Positions 42,278-51,305 of a DNA stretch of 64,000 nucleotides are shown piece after piece; position 1 is the first letter of the stretch, and each line of letters starts with the position of its first letter. The DNA is taken from NCBI RefSeq assembly GCF_014642875.1, contig NZ_BMJC01000001.1, forward strand, positions 1,717,335 to 1,781,334. The letters are read 5' to 3'. Under the pieces are notes generated by a model. The model worked only from the letters and a program-made list of their open reading frames with translations, was not told where the DNA came from and ran no database searches. Origin of the DNA: Puia dinghuensis (GTDB taxonomy: Bacteria; Bacteroidota; Bacteroidia; Chitinophagales; Chitinophagaceae). The position numbers and the translations under genes are program-made.

Positions 42278-43345
42278 CTATTTCTTCCCCATGTGCCGCA
42301 AAAAGGCAACATGAGAAGCGACGGCGTACCGCACACGGGGATACTCGATATAAACCAGGCCATATTCCTTGCAGGCCTGCCGGATGATCTTACTGATCGC
42401 CGGGTAGTGGACATGCGAGATCTTGGGGAAAAGATGATGCTCTATCTGGAAATTCAGACCGCCGACGAGCCAGGATACCACCGGGTTATTGGTCGCGAAA
42501 TTCGCCGTCGTCTTTATCTGGTGGATAGCCCATTCATCTTCCATTTTGCCAGTCTCGGCATCGGCGACAGGGAAAGCAGTTTGCTCGACGGTATGAGCTA
42601 ATTGAAAGACCATGCTCAGCACAAAACCGGCTACCATGGTGAAGATTATAAAGCTGATCATCCAGTCGTACCAGCCCACCATGTAGATCGGCAGAAAGAC
42701 AAACAGGAAGCCATGGAACAGCTTGAAGCCCCAGAAGACGAAGTGGTCGGCCAGGCTCATTTTCTTCAGCGGCATCGCCCCCACCTTGCTCTTGAAATAT
42801 TTTTGATAGTCCAGCACGAATATCCAGAAAATATAAAGGACGCAATACAACATCCAGAAGTAGAGGTGCTGATACCGGTGAAGACGATATCTCTTCTGCT
42901 CCTGGGTCATCCGCATCCAGGGCTGGATATCGATGTCGTCGTCGATCCCCGCCACATTGGTATAAGCATGATGCACCACGTTGTGCTTCATGTTCCACAT
43001 AAAGCTGTTGCCCCCCAATATATTCAAAGAGAACGCGGCCAGGCTATTCACCCACCGGTATTTGGAAAAACTGCCATGCGCCCCGTCATGCATCACATTG
43101 AACCCGATCGCCGCCACCAGACATCCCAGGAGCACACTCTCCAGAATGGCCCAAATAGCCGCGGGGGTGAAAAAGACCAGGTGAATATAGATGAATACAA
43201 ATCCTACCATCAGGATCACCGCCTTCAGGAACAGATTGTAATTCCCCGTCTGAGACTTTCCCACCTCTTCAAAATAGCTGGTGATCCGCTTCTTCAGCTC
43301 GGTGTGAAAGGACTGGGCGGCAGGTGCAAATTTTGGCAGTGACAT
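42278..43345 (-). CDS. acyl-CoA/fatty-acid desaturase
   Basis: The 355-residue membrane protein has hydrophobic segments near 45-85 and 170-230 and the three His boxes of front-end/omega membrane desaturases: HDGAH, HNVVHHAY and the distal QIEHH in GLNFQIEHHLFPKI. The Gln-box third motif (QxxHH) is typical of linoleoyl-CoA-desaturase-like proteins. It uses a di-iron center and oxygen to introduce a double bond into membrane-lipid acyl chains. A near -7 element (GATCTTTG) lies upstream. Confidence 0.93.
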   Translation of the reverse strand: MSLPKFAPAAQSFHTELKKRITSYFEEVGKSQTGNYNLFLKAVILMVGFVFIYIHLVFFTPAAIWAILESVLLGCLVAAIGFNVMHDGAHGSFSKYRWVNSLAAFSLNILGGNSFMWNMKHNVVHHAYTNVAGIDDDIDIQPWMRMTQEQKRYRLHRYQHLYFWMLYCVLYIFWIFVLDYQKYFKSKVGAMPLKKMSLADHFVFWGFKLFHGFLFVFLPIYMVGWYDWMISFIIFTMVAGFVLSMVFQLAHTVEQTAFPVADAETGKMEDEWAIHQIKTTANFATNNPVVSWLVGGLNFQIEHHLFPKISHVHYPAISKIIRQACKEYGLVYIEYPRVRYAVASHVAFLRHMGKK

Positions 43346-43443
43346 GCTAAGCGGTATTTATTGTATAATTTTGCAAAGATCGCGCCTTCATAGGGGATTC
43401 TTTGTTAAAGCGACGATAATATTATAAACGTAAAAAAAACGGT

Positions 43444-44181
43444 TCAGGTATCCATCTGCACAAAATGATCGAAATCCCGCACTCCGATCATTTTTTCGGT
43501 GATAAACCCTTCTGCATAAGCAACGCCGATCATCTTGCCGTACATCTGGTGCCGGCCGATAACAGCATTCAGGAATTCCGGCGAGGAAATATAGGTCTGT
43601 GGCTCATTCTGTTTGTATTCCGTAGAAAAGAATTGCGAGGAATACGCCCGGATAGAAGCCAGTTTCGTCTCAAAAACCGGAGTTATATCGTATACAAAGC
43701 TGGGCGCGGCATACCTGTCCTGGATATAGTGGAAAACATACTTTGGCCGCCAGTGCTGCTGGGGCCGGCCCACGTCATCTAGGGTCTCGACCTTTCGCAA
43801 TCCGCTGAGAAAACAGGCGTCGCTGATCAAATGACCGGCCCGACCATGGTCGGGATGCCTGTCTTCCAGTGAATTGCCAAGCACTATCTCCGGCCGGAAT
43901 TTGCGAATCGCCCGGATCAGCAGCCGTTGATGCTGTTCGTCATTCCTGAAAAAACCATCCGCCATCCCGAGATTCTCCCGGATATCCAGCCCAAGAATGG
44001 CCGCGGCGCTCACCGCTTCTTCCGCCCGCAGTTCGGGAGTCCCCCTCGTACCCAGTTCGCCACGGGTAAGATCAACTACCCCGATCTTTTTACCATTGCG
44101 CTTTTCCATCAGCAGTGTCCCCGCACACCCCAGCTCGACGTCATCGGGATGCACGGCAATAGCGAGTATATCCAGTTTCAT
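43444..44181 (-). CDS. bshB1: bacillithiol biosynthesis deacetylase BshB1
   Basis: The 245-residue PIG-L family enzyme shows the zinc motif AVHPDDVELGCAG, TRGELGTRGTPELRAEEA, NSLEDRHPDHGRAGHLISDA and a C-terminal HQMYGKMIGVAYAEGF. BshB1 removes the acetyl group of GlcNAc-malate to give GlcN-malate in bacillithiol synthesis. It is divergent from lpd. A TACTTTTG -7 element lies 6 nt before its ATG, so the mRNA is nearly leaderless. Confidence 0.94.
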   Translation of the reverse strand: MKLDILAIAVHPDDVELGCAGTLLMEKRNGKKIGVVDLTRGELGTRGTPELRAEEAVSAAAILGLDIRENLGMADGFFRNDEQHQRLLIRAIRKFRPEIVLGNSLEDRHPDHGRAGHLISDACFLSGLRKVETLDDVGRPQQHWRPKYVFHYIQDRYAAPSFVYDITPVFETKLASIRAYSSQFFSTEYKQNEPQTYISSPEFLNAVIGRHQMYGKMIGVAYAEGFITEKMIGVRDFDHFVQMDT

Positions 44182-44186
44182 GGCCG

Positions 44187-44194
44187 CAAAAGTA
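44187..44194 (-). promoter_or_regulatory. -7 element of the bshB1 promoter
   Basis: The minus strand reads TACTTTTG then CGGCCATG. The element ends 5 nt before the ATG, as close as seen anywhere in the window. Confidence 0.6.
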
Positions 44195-44199
44195 CGTCA

Positions 44200-44231
44200 T
44201 TTGGCTATATCCCCTTTGTGCAGTAGCTTCG
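44200..44231 (+). promoter_or_regulatory. promoter of the dihydrolipoyl dehydrogenase gene
   Basis: TTTG (44200-44203), 20 nt, then TAGCTTCG (44224-44231) has consensus -33/-7 spacing with one -7 substitution. It lies 45 nt upstream of the ATG at 44277. Confidence 0.55.
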
Positions 44232-44276
44232 CAGGTCGCATTTTGAAATTTTAACTAAAAAAACAAAGCATCAGAC

Positions 44277-45680
44277 ATGGCATACGATGTAGTCGTTCTC
44301 GGAAGCGGTACCGGCGGATATCCCGCTGCCATCCGGGCTTCACAGTTAGGCTTTAAAGTTGCAATTATTGAAAAGGAAAACCTTGGCGGCGTTTGCCTCA
44401 ACTGGGGATGTATTCCAACAAAAGCACTGCTGAAAAGTGCACAGGTCTACCAGGACATCCTCCATGCAAAGGAATTTGGCATCGAAGCCAGCGGAACACC
44501 CGATTTCCCTGCCGTCATCAAACGCAGCCGCGGAGTTGCCGATAAGATGAGCAAGGGCGTGCAGTTCCTGATGAGGAAGAACAAGATCGACGTCATTATG
44601 GGTTATGGAAAGTTGAAGGCCAAAGGCCAGATAGAAGTCACCGGCGCCGACGGCAAGACCCAGCTGGTTGAAGGCAAACACATCATCGTCGCCACCGGCG
44701 CCCGCAGCCGCGAACTGCCCAATCTCAAGCAGGACGGCACAAAGGTCATCGGCTACCGCGAAGCAATGACGCTGCCGCAAAAACCAAATAGCATCATCGT
44801 AGTTGGCAGCGGCGCCATCGGCGTGGAATTCGCCTATTTCTACTACAGCATGGGAACAAAGGTCACCGTCGTAGAATTCCTGCCCCGCATCGTTCCCCTG
44901 GAAGATGAAGAGATCTCCAAAGAACTGGAAAAGATCTATAAAAAATATGGCATCGAAGTGCTCACCAGCAGCGAAGTCACTAGTGTCGATACAAGCGGTA
45001 ATGGCGTAAAGGCCAAGGTAAAAACCCCTAATGGGGAAATTACCCTGGAAGCCGACATCGTCCTCAGTGCGGTAGGCATCGCCGCCAATATCGAGAACAT
45101 CGGCCTCGAAACCCTCGGTGTCAAGACCGATAAAGGCAAGATCGTCGTCGACAAGTTCTACCAGACCAATGTCCCCGGCATCTATTCTTTAGGTGACTGC
45201 GTCCCCGGCCAGTCACTGGCTCACGTGTCCACGAAGGAAGCCATCATCTGCGTAGAGAATATCGCTTACAACGAAAAGAAATACAACCACCAGCCGGAAG
45301 CCCTGGATTATAACAATGTTCCCGGCTGTACCTACTGCACTCCGGAAATTGCTTCCGCCGGCCTCACCGAAAAACAAGCCCGCGACGCTGGCTACGAGGT
45401 GAAAGTCGGGAAATTCCCGCTCAGCGCCTCCGGTAAGGCCACCGGCGTCGGGCATACCGAAGGCTTCGTAAAAGTCATCTTCGACGCCAAATACGGCGAA
45501 TGGCTCGGCACCCACATGATCGGCTACAACGTCACCGAGATCATCGCGGAAACTGTCCTCGGCCGCAAGTTGGAGACCACCTATCACGAAGTCCTCGACG
45601 CTATCCACCCGCACCCAACCATCAGCGAAGCGGTCAAGGATGCTGTCGAAGCAGCCTACGGCGAAGCCATCCACCTGTAA
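44277..45680 (+). CDS. lpdA: dihydrolipoyl dehydrogenase
   Basis: E3 of 2-oxoacid dehydrogenase complexes reoxidises dihydrolipoamide with NAD+. The 467-residue flavoprotein has the FAD motif VVLGSGTGGYPAA, the redox disulfide Cys40-Cys45 in GGVCLNWGCIPTKALL, the NAD motif VVGSGAIGVEFAYFY, the FAD-contact YSLGDCVPG and the C-terminal active-site AIHPHPTISEAV. It is monocistronic, ending at a perfect terminator. Confidence 0.96.
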   Translation: MAYDVVVLGSGTGGYPAAIRASQLGFKVAIIEKENLGGVCLNWGCIPTKALLKSAQVYQDILHAKEFGIEASGTPDFPAVIKRSRGVADKMSKGVQFLMRKNKIDVIMGYGKLKAKGQIEVTGADGKTQLVEGKHIIVATGARSRELPNLKQDGTKVIGYREAMTLPQKPNSIIVVGSGAIGVEFAYFYYSMGTKVTVVEFLPRIVPLEDEEISKELEKIYKKYGIEVLTSSEVTSVDTSGNGVKAKVKTPNGEITLEADIVLSAVGIAANIENIGLETLGVKTDKGKIVVDKFYQTNVPGIYSLGDCVPGQSLAHVSTKEAIICVENIAYNEKKYNHQPEALDYNNVPGCTYCTPEIASAGLTEKQARDAGYEVKVGKFPLSASGKATGVGHTEGFVKVIFDAKYGEWLGTHMIGYNVTEIIAETVLGRKLETTYHEVLDAIHPHPTISEAVKDAVEAAYGEAIHL

Positions 45681-45699
45681 ACAAACTCTTAAATATGAC

Positions 45700-45727
45700 A
45701 AAAAGGGGCCGCCATGGCCCCTTTTTT
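45700..45727 (+). terminator. terminator after lpdA
   Basis: AAAAGGGGCC-gccat-GGCCCCTTTTTT (stem 45701-45725) is a textbook intrinsic terminator just after the lpdA stop, and is usable from either strand. Confidence 0.9.
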
Positions 45728-45742
45728 GCCTATATTAGTTAT

Positions 45743-45940
45743 ATGGAAACCAGAGACAAGAGCATCATCTACGGCATCCTGGGTATCTACTCCCTGATGA
45801 TCAGCTGGCACTACAACCACTCGATTATCCTGTTGATTATCCACTACATCTTCTGGCCCATCTATCTCATCTACGAACTCCTCATCGGCCACCTTTCCCA
45901 CGATCTGTGGCGCACCATCCCGCTTTCCTATTTCAAATAA
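45743..45940 (+). CDS. small hydrophobic membrane protein
   Basis: The 65-residue protein starts at 45743 right after the lpdA terminator (METRDKSIIYGILGI). It has two short hydrophobic helices (SIIYGILGIYSLMISW and IILLIIHYIFWPIYLIYELLI) and a charged tail. TATATTAG lies about 9 nt upstream and may be a degenerate promoter element. Function unknown. Confidence 0.65.
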   Translation: METRDKSIIYGILGIYSLMISWHYNHSIILLIIHYIFWPIYLIYELLIGHLSHDLWRTIPLSYFK

Positions 45941-45958
45941 TCGTCCTCACTCACCTCA

Positions 45959-47164
45959 TCACTTCCCGCAACCCCCACAATCCAGGCTGAAAAAGCTGAT
46001 CCGTGCCGGCATCTCTGCCGCACTGTCCACAAACCCTTTTATGGCAAAAAGCCCTGCATACCGGGGTTCCATGGGAAAGGAATGACTGGCCACCTCTTTA
46101 AACGACGAATTCTCCAGGATGCCATCGGCATACAATATCCTGAACCGGTCTCCCTGCTTTTCAATCCGCAGCGCGGTATGCTGCAGGTCCTTATACAACA
46201 GCGGGTTTGTCCGCAGGGTATCGGTGCTGAAAAGCGGGAGATGCGCTATCTCTTCCGGCTTCCCGGATCCCGCCCCCAGCGAAGTAATCGCCTGCAGGAT
46301 AATAAACCCGCTTCTCGGATATACCCCGTTAAAGTCGTTGTACAATATCGATATCCGCATACTCCTGCCGGAAAGCCCTGTGTCCTCCGATAAGAGGATA
46401 CCTGCCTGCTGCCAGTTCTGCCGCGGAATAAAGGCGGCAAAATGCAATTCAAGCGTGAAACAATCACAGGGTATCCGCCGCATCACGAGATTATGGATCA
46501 CCGGCTGCTGGGCCGGATCAGGCCAGTTGTCACCCTTCAGCGTATACAAGGTCAGACAGCCCGGCTGCTCCGCCCTTCTCTTCCAGTAGGCCGTATCCTT
46601 CGACACCACCATCCAGCCCCTGGCAGCCATCGAATCTTCACTAAGCGCGGTAAAATCATCCCGGAATTCCCCGGGCAACGCCCCCTGTCGAAAAACAAGC
46701 GTAAGCCCGCCGATCACAAGCGCCAACAGGACAAACACCGCTCCCTTCCACCATAGTCGGCTGCGCCCTTGCTTCCGTTCGATACCCCCGTTTCCGGGTG
46801 CCTCCGGCGGCGCCATCTTTTCCCGCATCCATTCCTCCCGCCACCGGTACCAGTAAGGATAATGCCCCGCGGCCTTCTTCCGCTCCGGCTCCGTCGTATA
46901 CGGCGCCCCCAGCACATAACGCGAAAGCGTATCCAGGGTAGCCACCGACGGATTCTCTTCCTTGCCCTCAACCGGTGAAAAAACAAAGATCGAATAGTTC
47001 TTGATGCTCTTGGCGCCGACTATCAGGCCCGTCTCTTCAAAAATCCTGGTGTACAAAAGACGGCTCTCCGTTTCGGTCAGCGGTGCTTCCACCCGATGGC
47101 CAAAACATTTCAGGCAGGCTTCGTTGAATAACGCCCTGAAGGCGCCGACATCTACGTCATTCAT
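45959..47164 (-). CDS. single-pass membrane protein with a concanavalin-like extracytoplasmic domain
   Basis: Starting at the ATG at 47162-47164 (MNDVDVGAFRALF) the protein is 401 residues. A cytosolic N-terminal helical domain (FNEACLKCFGHRVEAPLTETESRLLY, then GAKSIKNYSIFVF) is followed by a basic spacer and one membrane helix (about 140-160, WWKGAVFVLLALVIGGLTLVF). A periplasmic domain of about 230 residues with beta-strand pattern follows (FRDDFTALSEDSMAARGW ... GLFAIKGFVDSAAEMPARISFF), resembling DUF1349-type concanavalin-like folds. The C-terminal CGGCG is unusual. I know no function. Confidence 0.72.
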   Translation of the reverse strand: MNDVDVGAFRALFNEACLKCFGHRVEAPLTETESRLLYTRIFEETGLIVGAKSIKNYSIFVFSPVEGKEENPSVATLDTLSRYVLGAPYTTEPERKKAAGHYPYWYRWREEWMREKMAPPEAPGNGGIERKQGRSRLWWKGAVFVLLALVIGGLTLVFRQGALPGEFRDDFTALSEDSMAARGWMVVSKDTAYWKRRAEQPGCLTLYTLKGDNWPDPAQQPVIHNLVMRRIPCDCFTLELHFAAFIPRQNWQQAGILLSEDTGLSGRSMRISILYNDFNGVYPRSGFIILQAITSLGAGSGKPEEIAHLPLFSTDTLRTNPLLYKDLQHTALRIEKQGDRFRILYADGILENSSFKEVASHSFPMEPRYAGLFAIKGFVDSAAEMPARISFFSLDCGGCGK

Positions 47165-47269
47165 AATCACTGGATAGGACCACAATTTATTCAATTCCGC
47201 CAGAATTCCACGCGGATTCCGCCCTTCCCAGCGGCTTCGGCCGATCTTCCGGCTCCAAACATTTCACAT

Positions 47270-48016
47270 ATGAAACTTTTCGCAACCATCCTCATCCTTA
47301 ACATCTTCCTGCTGCCCACCCTTCTGTCGGCACAGAATCTGCAGTTGCACTACGATCTCCGGCATACCATCGACCCAGCCCAAAATCCGCGCAACTACCC
47401 CACCCTTTATTTCGAATATTTCAAACTCCTGGACACCGGCCGCGCCTTCATCAAGCCCGGCTCCTTCTTTCTGAAGACCGAGGCTGATCTGCTCGGCGAG
47501 AACAACAACATCGGAAAATTCTTCATCCAGGCATCCCAGTCCTTCCGCTGCTGGAAACCGAAGGTCTTCATCAACCTCCAGTACAGCGGCGGTGGTGGCA
47601 TCACCGAACCCAAACAGTATAGCTATTATATTCCCAATAATTATTTCGCCGGCATCGAAACACATTTATGGTGGCGAAAGACCCTGTTCAGCAGCATCCT
47701 GTATTATAAATATGTGCCCTATGCCCGGCCATCGAACGATTTCCAGTATACCCTCTACTGGTGGACGGCGCTGTTCAATTATAAAGTAGAGATCCCTGGC
47801 GACTTTTCTATCTGGACCGAAAATAAGGATCACGGCGATGCCGCCACGTCGGGCCAGAAAGGCAAACGGTTCTTCTTCTTTGCCGAGCCGCAGATCTGGT
47901 ATAACCTGTCCCGTCACCTGGCGCTCGGGTCGAAGATCAACATGTACTATCATGTCAATCTCCCGGCCAACGGCTTGCAGGTCTATCCGACGCTGGCGCT
48001 AAAAGCCAGGCTGTAG
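47270..48016 (+). CDS. DUF5020 family outer-membrane protein
   Basis: The 248-residue protein has signal peptide LFATILILNIFLLPTLLSAQ and DUF5020 features: LQLHYDLRHTID, YPTLYFEYFKLL, GSFFLKTEADLLGENNNIGKFFIQASQSFRCW and a strand-rich barrel ending YPTLALKARL. The family resembles Tsx-like nucleoside channels. The aromatic C-terminus and length fit a 12-strand barrel. Substrate unknown. Confidence 0.85.
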   Translation: MKLFATILILNIFLLPTLLSAQNLQLHYDLRHTIDPAQNPRNYPTLYFEYFKLLDTGRAFIKPGSFFLKTEADLLGENNNIGKFFIQASQSFRCWKPKVFINLQYSGGGGITEPKQYSYYIPNNYFAGIETHLWWRKTLFSSILYYKYVPYARPSNDFQYTLYWWTALFNYKVEIPGDFSIWTENKDHGDAATSGQKGKRFFFFAEPQIWYNLSRHLALGSKINMYYHVNLPANGLQVYPTLALKARL

Positions 48017-48066
48017 CCATAGGGGTAAATGCCGCTTCAGTTGTCGTACAATAAACAAACCTCATC

Positions 48067-48987
48067 ATGAAGCAGCAACTCATCCGCATCCTGCTATCCA
48101 CCAGCATCCTGGCAGGCAGCAGCTATGCACAAGCACAGACCCATCGCCCTGTCCAACTCTCCCTCGTTCCCGGCTTAAGTTCCAATGGCCCGCAGAACGC
48201 GCAGATCATCAACAACTGCTCGATAAACGTCATTGGTGGCTGCTCCGGCGGACTCAACGGCCTCGAACTAGGTGGCGTTTTCAACATCGATAAGCAAAAG
48301 GTAAAAGGTTGTCAGGCGGCAGGCGTCTTCAACCTGGTCAGGGATTCCGTAACAGGTACACAATTCGCCGGCGTCTTCAACAAAGCCTCCGCCGTCGAAG
48401 GCGCACAGATCGCCGGCGTAATCAACTACACCCGTCACCTGAAGAAAGGCATTCAACTCGGGGTGATCAACATTGCCGACACTTCGGAAGGCATCAGCAT
48501 TGGCCTCATCAATATCGTCCGGCACGGCGGCTTCCACCAGATATCCCTATACGCAGATGAATGGTCGCCGCTGAATCTGGCTTTCCGGTCGGGCAACCGA
48601 AAGCTCTATACCATCGCTCTTGCCGGCGTTAACCCGTACAATGACCACACCTGCTATTATTTTGGTTTCGGTCTCGGTCACCAGTTCCCCTTGACGCAAC
48701 AGCTGGCCCTCGCCGCCGAAGCAGAGTCTATCAATGTCTCCCCCGTCGATCTCAGCCATTTCGGTAACGGCCCCTCCCTGTACAGACTCAATACCGATTT
48801 GCATTGGAAGACCGGAAAGCTAATCTCCTTCTCGGCAGGTCCTTCCCTTGCCATCTATACACCCCGGCGCGACTATTTCCTCCATAGTCATCTCTATAAC
48901 CCCCTCCCGAATGGTTATTCCACCTTCACCTTTTCAGGCCGCACCATTGGTTGGATAGGTTGGCACGCCGCCATAAATTTCTTCTGA
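48067..48987 (+). CDS. LA_2272-type surface repeat protein
   Basis: The 306-residue exported protein has a signal peptide (STSILAGSSYAQAQ) and, at about 60-160, a run of short repeats of the form xGVFNxxx/AGVxN (LELGGVFNID, CQAAGVFNLV, TQFAGVFNKA, AQIAGVINYT, IQLGVINIAD, ISIGLINIVR). This parallels the LA_2272 surface repeat, likely a beta-helix. The C-terminal half is barrel-like (YYFGFGLGHQF ... IGWIGWHAAINFF). It probably is an outer-membrane or surface protein. Confidence 0.75.
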   Translation: MKQQLIRILLSTSILAGSSYAQAQTHRPVQLSLVPGLSSNGPQNAQIINNCSINVIGGCSGGLNGLELGGVFNIDKQKVKGCQAAGVFNLVRDSVTGTQFAGVFNKASAVEGAQIAGVINYTRHLKKGIQLGVINIADTSEGISIGLINIVRHGGFHQISLYADEWSPLNLAFRSGNRKLYTIALAGVNPYNDHTCYYFGFGLGHQFPLTQQLALAAEAESINVSPVDLSHFGNGPSLYRLNTDLHWKTGKLISFSAGPSLAIYTPRRDYFLHSHLYNPLPNGYSTFTFSGRTIGWIGWHAAINFF

Positions 48988-49019
48988 TAAATTGCACCAC
49001 GGTCAAAGCCGCTCGCCAG

Positions 49020-49802
49020 CTAGAGCAGATACACCATGTCCATGTGGAAATATTTCTCCAGTATCTCGTCCCGATGATCATCTCCCTGGATGATCCTTAT
49101 CTGCCGCTTCCCATTCTCGGTACGAATCAGCTTATTGTTGATCATGCTGATCCGGCCTTCCTTCAGAGGCAGCGTACAGATAAGGCTACGCCGGAAATGT
49201 GATTCGGGCGAGGTCTGGTGATACTCGTTCATCGCATAAAAATCTTCGCGCACCCGCGGAGTAAGAGTAAAAACGTAGTCTATTTTAAAGTCTTGCTTAG
49301 AGGCATTCCACTTTGCGACACCAAGATAGGGATGACCATCTAACATCACGGGATCGATTATCTGGTAGAAGTTGCGGCCATCGCTCTGTATCTCGCCCGG
49401 CGTGACCGCCAGAGGTGTCAAAGAAAAATCTCCATACCCTACATCGACAAGCCATTTACGGCCATGCAACTCCACGATCAATGCCATATGCTCGAATTCC
49501 CGGCCAAACTTCCCATTGCCATGATGCAGCCGGCCGGCGACCAACGTGACATTAAAACCACACAAAGTCAATAAATTATGAAACAGAATATTCAGCTCGT
49601 AGCAGTATCCGCCACGGTGGTCATGGATAACCTTTTGATACAAAAAATTGATTTGCAATAAAATGGGAACTCCGTTGTGGATGTCCAGGGTCTCGAACGG
49701 GATCGCGAGAACATGATTGTACTGTAATTCCTTCAAAGTAGCCAGATCGCGGTAGACCACTCCATTGTAATTGATCCTTCTTAAATAGCCTCTAATGTCC
49801 AT
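49020..49802 (-). CDS. nat: arylamine N-acetyltransferase
   Basis: From the ATG at 49800-49802 the protein is 260 residues. The catalytic triad is visible: Cys in HRGGYCYELN, His in FEHMALIVEL and Asp in DVGYGD. Typical N-terminal residues LAIPFETLDIHNG form the substrate pocket. NAT enzymes transfer acetyl from acetyl-CoA to arylamines or hydrazines; physiological substrate is unknown. Confidence 0.92.
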   Translation of the reverse strand: MDIRGYLRRINYNGVVYRDLATLKELQYNHVLAIPFETLDIHNGVPILLQINFLYQKVIHDHRGGYCYELNILFHNLLTLCGFNVTLVAGRLHHGNGKFGREFEHMALIVELHGRKWLVDVGYGDFSLTPLAVTPGEIQSDGRNFYQIIDPVMLDGHPYLGVAKWNASKQDFKIDYVFTLTPRVREDFYAMNEYHQTSPESHFRRSLICTLPLKEGRISMINNKLIRTENGKRQIRIIQGDDHRDEILEKYFHMDMVYLL

Positions 49803-49946
49803 GCTTATATTATATATTTTTATCAAATCCTTTGCCTATCGGTCAGTCACTATTACTCAATTCTCCTGCCAAATTAATTGACAATTGTCGGGCTTCCAGC
49901 GCTGCAAAATCATAAGATTATCTCAACACCAAATGGTTTAATCCAC

Positions 49947-50627
49947 TCAAAGCTCGATGGTTTCACCAGGCTTGGGCAGGAGCAATTCCTTCCCGGCCGC
50001 CGCAAAATCCGCCTTTGCCCTGTCCGCATCGATCGCAATGATCGGCCAGGTATTATAATGCACGCCAACTATCTTATTACACTTTATGAAATCGGACGCA
50101 TGAATAGCATCCGCCGGATCCATGGTATAATTACCACCGATCGGCAGAATAGCAAAATCCAGCTTCGCCCACAAAGGGATCAGCTGCATATCCATGGTCA
50201 GCGCCGTATCACCAGCCGCATAGAAATTACCCGCCGGTGTCGTAAAGACAAAACCCAGGGGATTGCCGGCATAGGTGCCATCGCTAAAGGAAGAAGAATG
50301 AATCGCATTCACCGCGCGCACCTTTCCAAAATCAAACGCTACAGGCCCGCCATGGTTCACCGGGTGCGCCTTTTTCACCCCTTTTTTCCCAAGCCAATTG
50401 ACGATCTCTGCCGAGGCCACACATTGCGCCCCGGTCTTGTTCGCAACATCCACCAGGTCGCCGGTATGGTCGCCATGCCCGTGCGTGATAATCAGGAAAT
50501 CCGCCTTAATCTTATCAAGATCAACATTTTTAACCATCGGATTACCCGTAAAAAAAGGATCGAATAGCAAATTCTTGCCATTTATTTCAATGGAAAATGT
50601 CGCATGCCCGTAAAAGGTTAATTTCAT
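49947..50627 (-). CDS. metal-dependent hydrolase, UPF0173/MBL-fold
   Basis: The 226-residue metallo-beta-lactamase-fold protein shows the metal motif THGHGDHTGD, GGPVAFDFGKVRAVNAIHSSS, AGDTALTMDM and NKIVGVHYNTWP. It begins MKLTFYGHATFSIEINGKNLLFDPFF, the hallmark of UPF0173. Substrate is unknown. Confidence 0.92.
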   Translation of the reverse strand: MKLTFYGHATFSIEINGKNLLFDPFFTGNPMVKNVDLDKIKADFLIITHGHGDHTGDLVDVANKTGAQCVASAEIVNWLGKKGVKKAHPVNHGGPVAFDFGKVRAVNAIHSSSFSDGTYAGNPLGFVFTTPAGNFYAAGDTALTMDMQLIPLWAKLDFAILPIGGNYTMDPADAIHASDFIKCNKIVGVHYNTWPIIAIDADRAKADFAAAGKELLLPKPGETIEL

Positions 50628-50713
50628 AGCAGTTTATTAAAGTTCTGTTAAAACAAGCAACCTGAACAAAAGTTCACAGCGTTCTATTTTTATCAAAAAT
50701 TAAACCAATCACC

Positions 50714-51277
50714 ATGCACCATTTTCTAGTTAGACCTGCCTGTCTTATCCTTCTTTCTATCTTTTCCACCGGCCTTTTCACCAAACTCTCCGCACAATCC
50801 ATCACCGGCGAGGAGATCAAGGCGCAATTCGTCAAAGACTGGGAAAGAGCAAAATCCTATACCCTGGACTATCTCAACACTATGCCTGCCGATAAGTATT
50901 CCTTCAAGGCAGTCGACAGCATCCGTAGCTTTGCCCAGCAAATGTTACACCTTGCCAGCGGCAACATGTTCCTCATCTCCGCCGCCACAGGCGAGAAGAT
51001 CACCAACTTTCCGGGCAGAGGGCTCGAGACCAGCCCCACCGCACAGACAAAGGATTCCGTCGTTTACTACGTCACGCGCAGCTACGATTTCGCCCTCGAA
51101 AGCATTCAAAAATTAGATCCGGGAAAATTAGGGGAGCTCACCGGCCAGGGTGAGAGAAAGACCACCCGCTTCGCCTGGCTGCTAAAAGCATTCGAACATC
51201 AGACCCATCATCGCGGACAAACGACCATCTATATCCGGTTGTTAGGCATCCGGCCCCCCAACGAGCGGTTGTTCTAA
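50714..51277 (+). CDS. exported DinB-family protein
   Basis: The 187-residue protein has a signal peptide (ACLILLSIFSTGLFTKLSAQ) before a DinB/DfsB four-helix domain with SFAQQMLHLASGNMFLIS and the metal His cluster FEHQTHHRGQTTIYIRLLGIRPP. DinB-like proteins use a His triad for metal; many act on thiols. Export of a DinB domain is common in Chitinophagaceae. Function unknown. Confidence 0.87.
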   Translation: MHHFLVRPACLILLSIFSTGLFTKLSAQSITGEEIKAQFVKDWERAKSYTLDYLNTMPADKYSFKAVDSIRSFAQQMLHLASGNMFLISAATGEKITNFPGRGLETSPTAQTKDSVVYYVTRSYDFALESIQKLDPGKLGELTGQGERKTTRFAWLLKAFEHQTHHRGQTTIYIRLLGIRPPNERLF

Positions 51278-51305
51278 ACCCCGCCACCCACAAAGGCCCC
51301 GCCTC

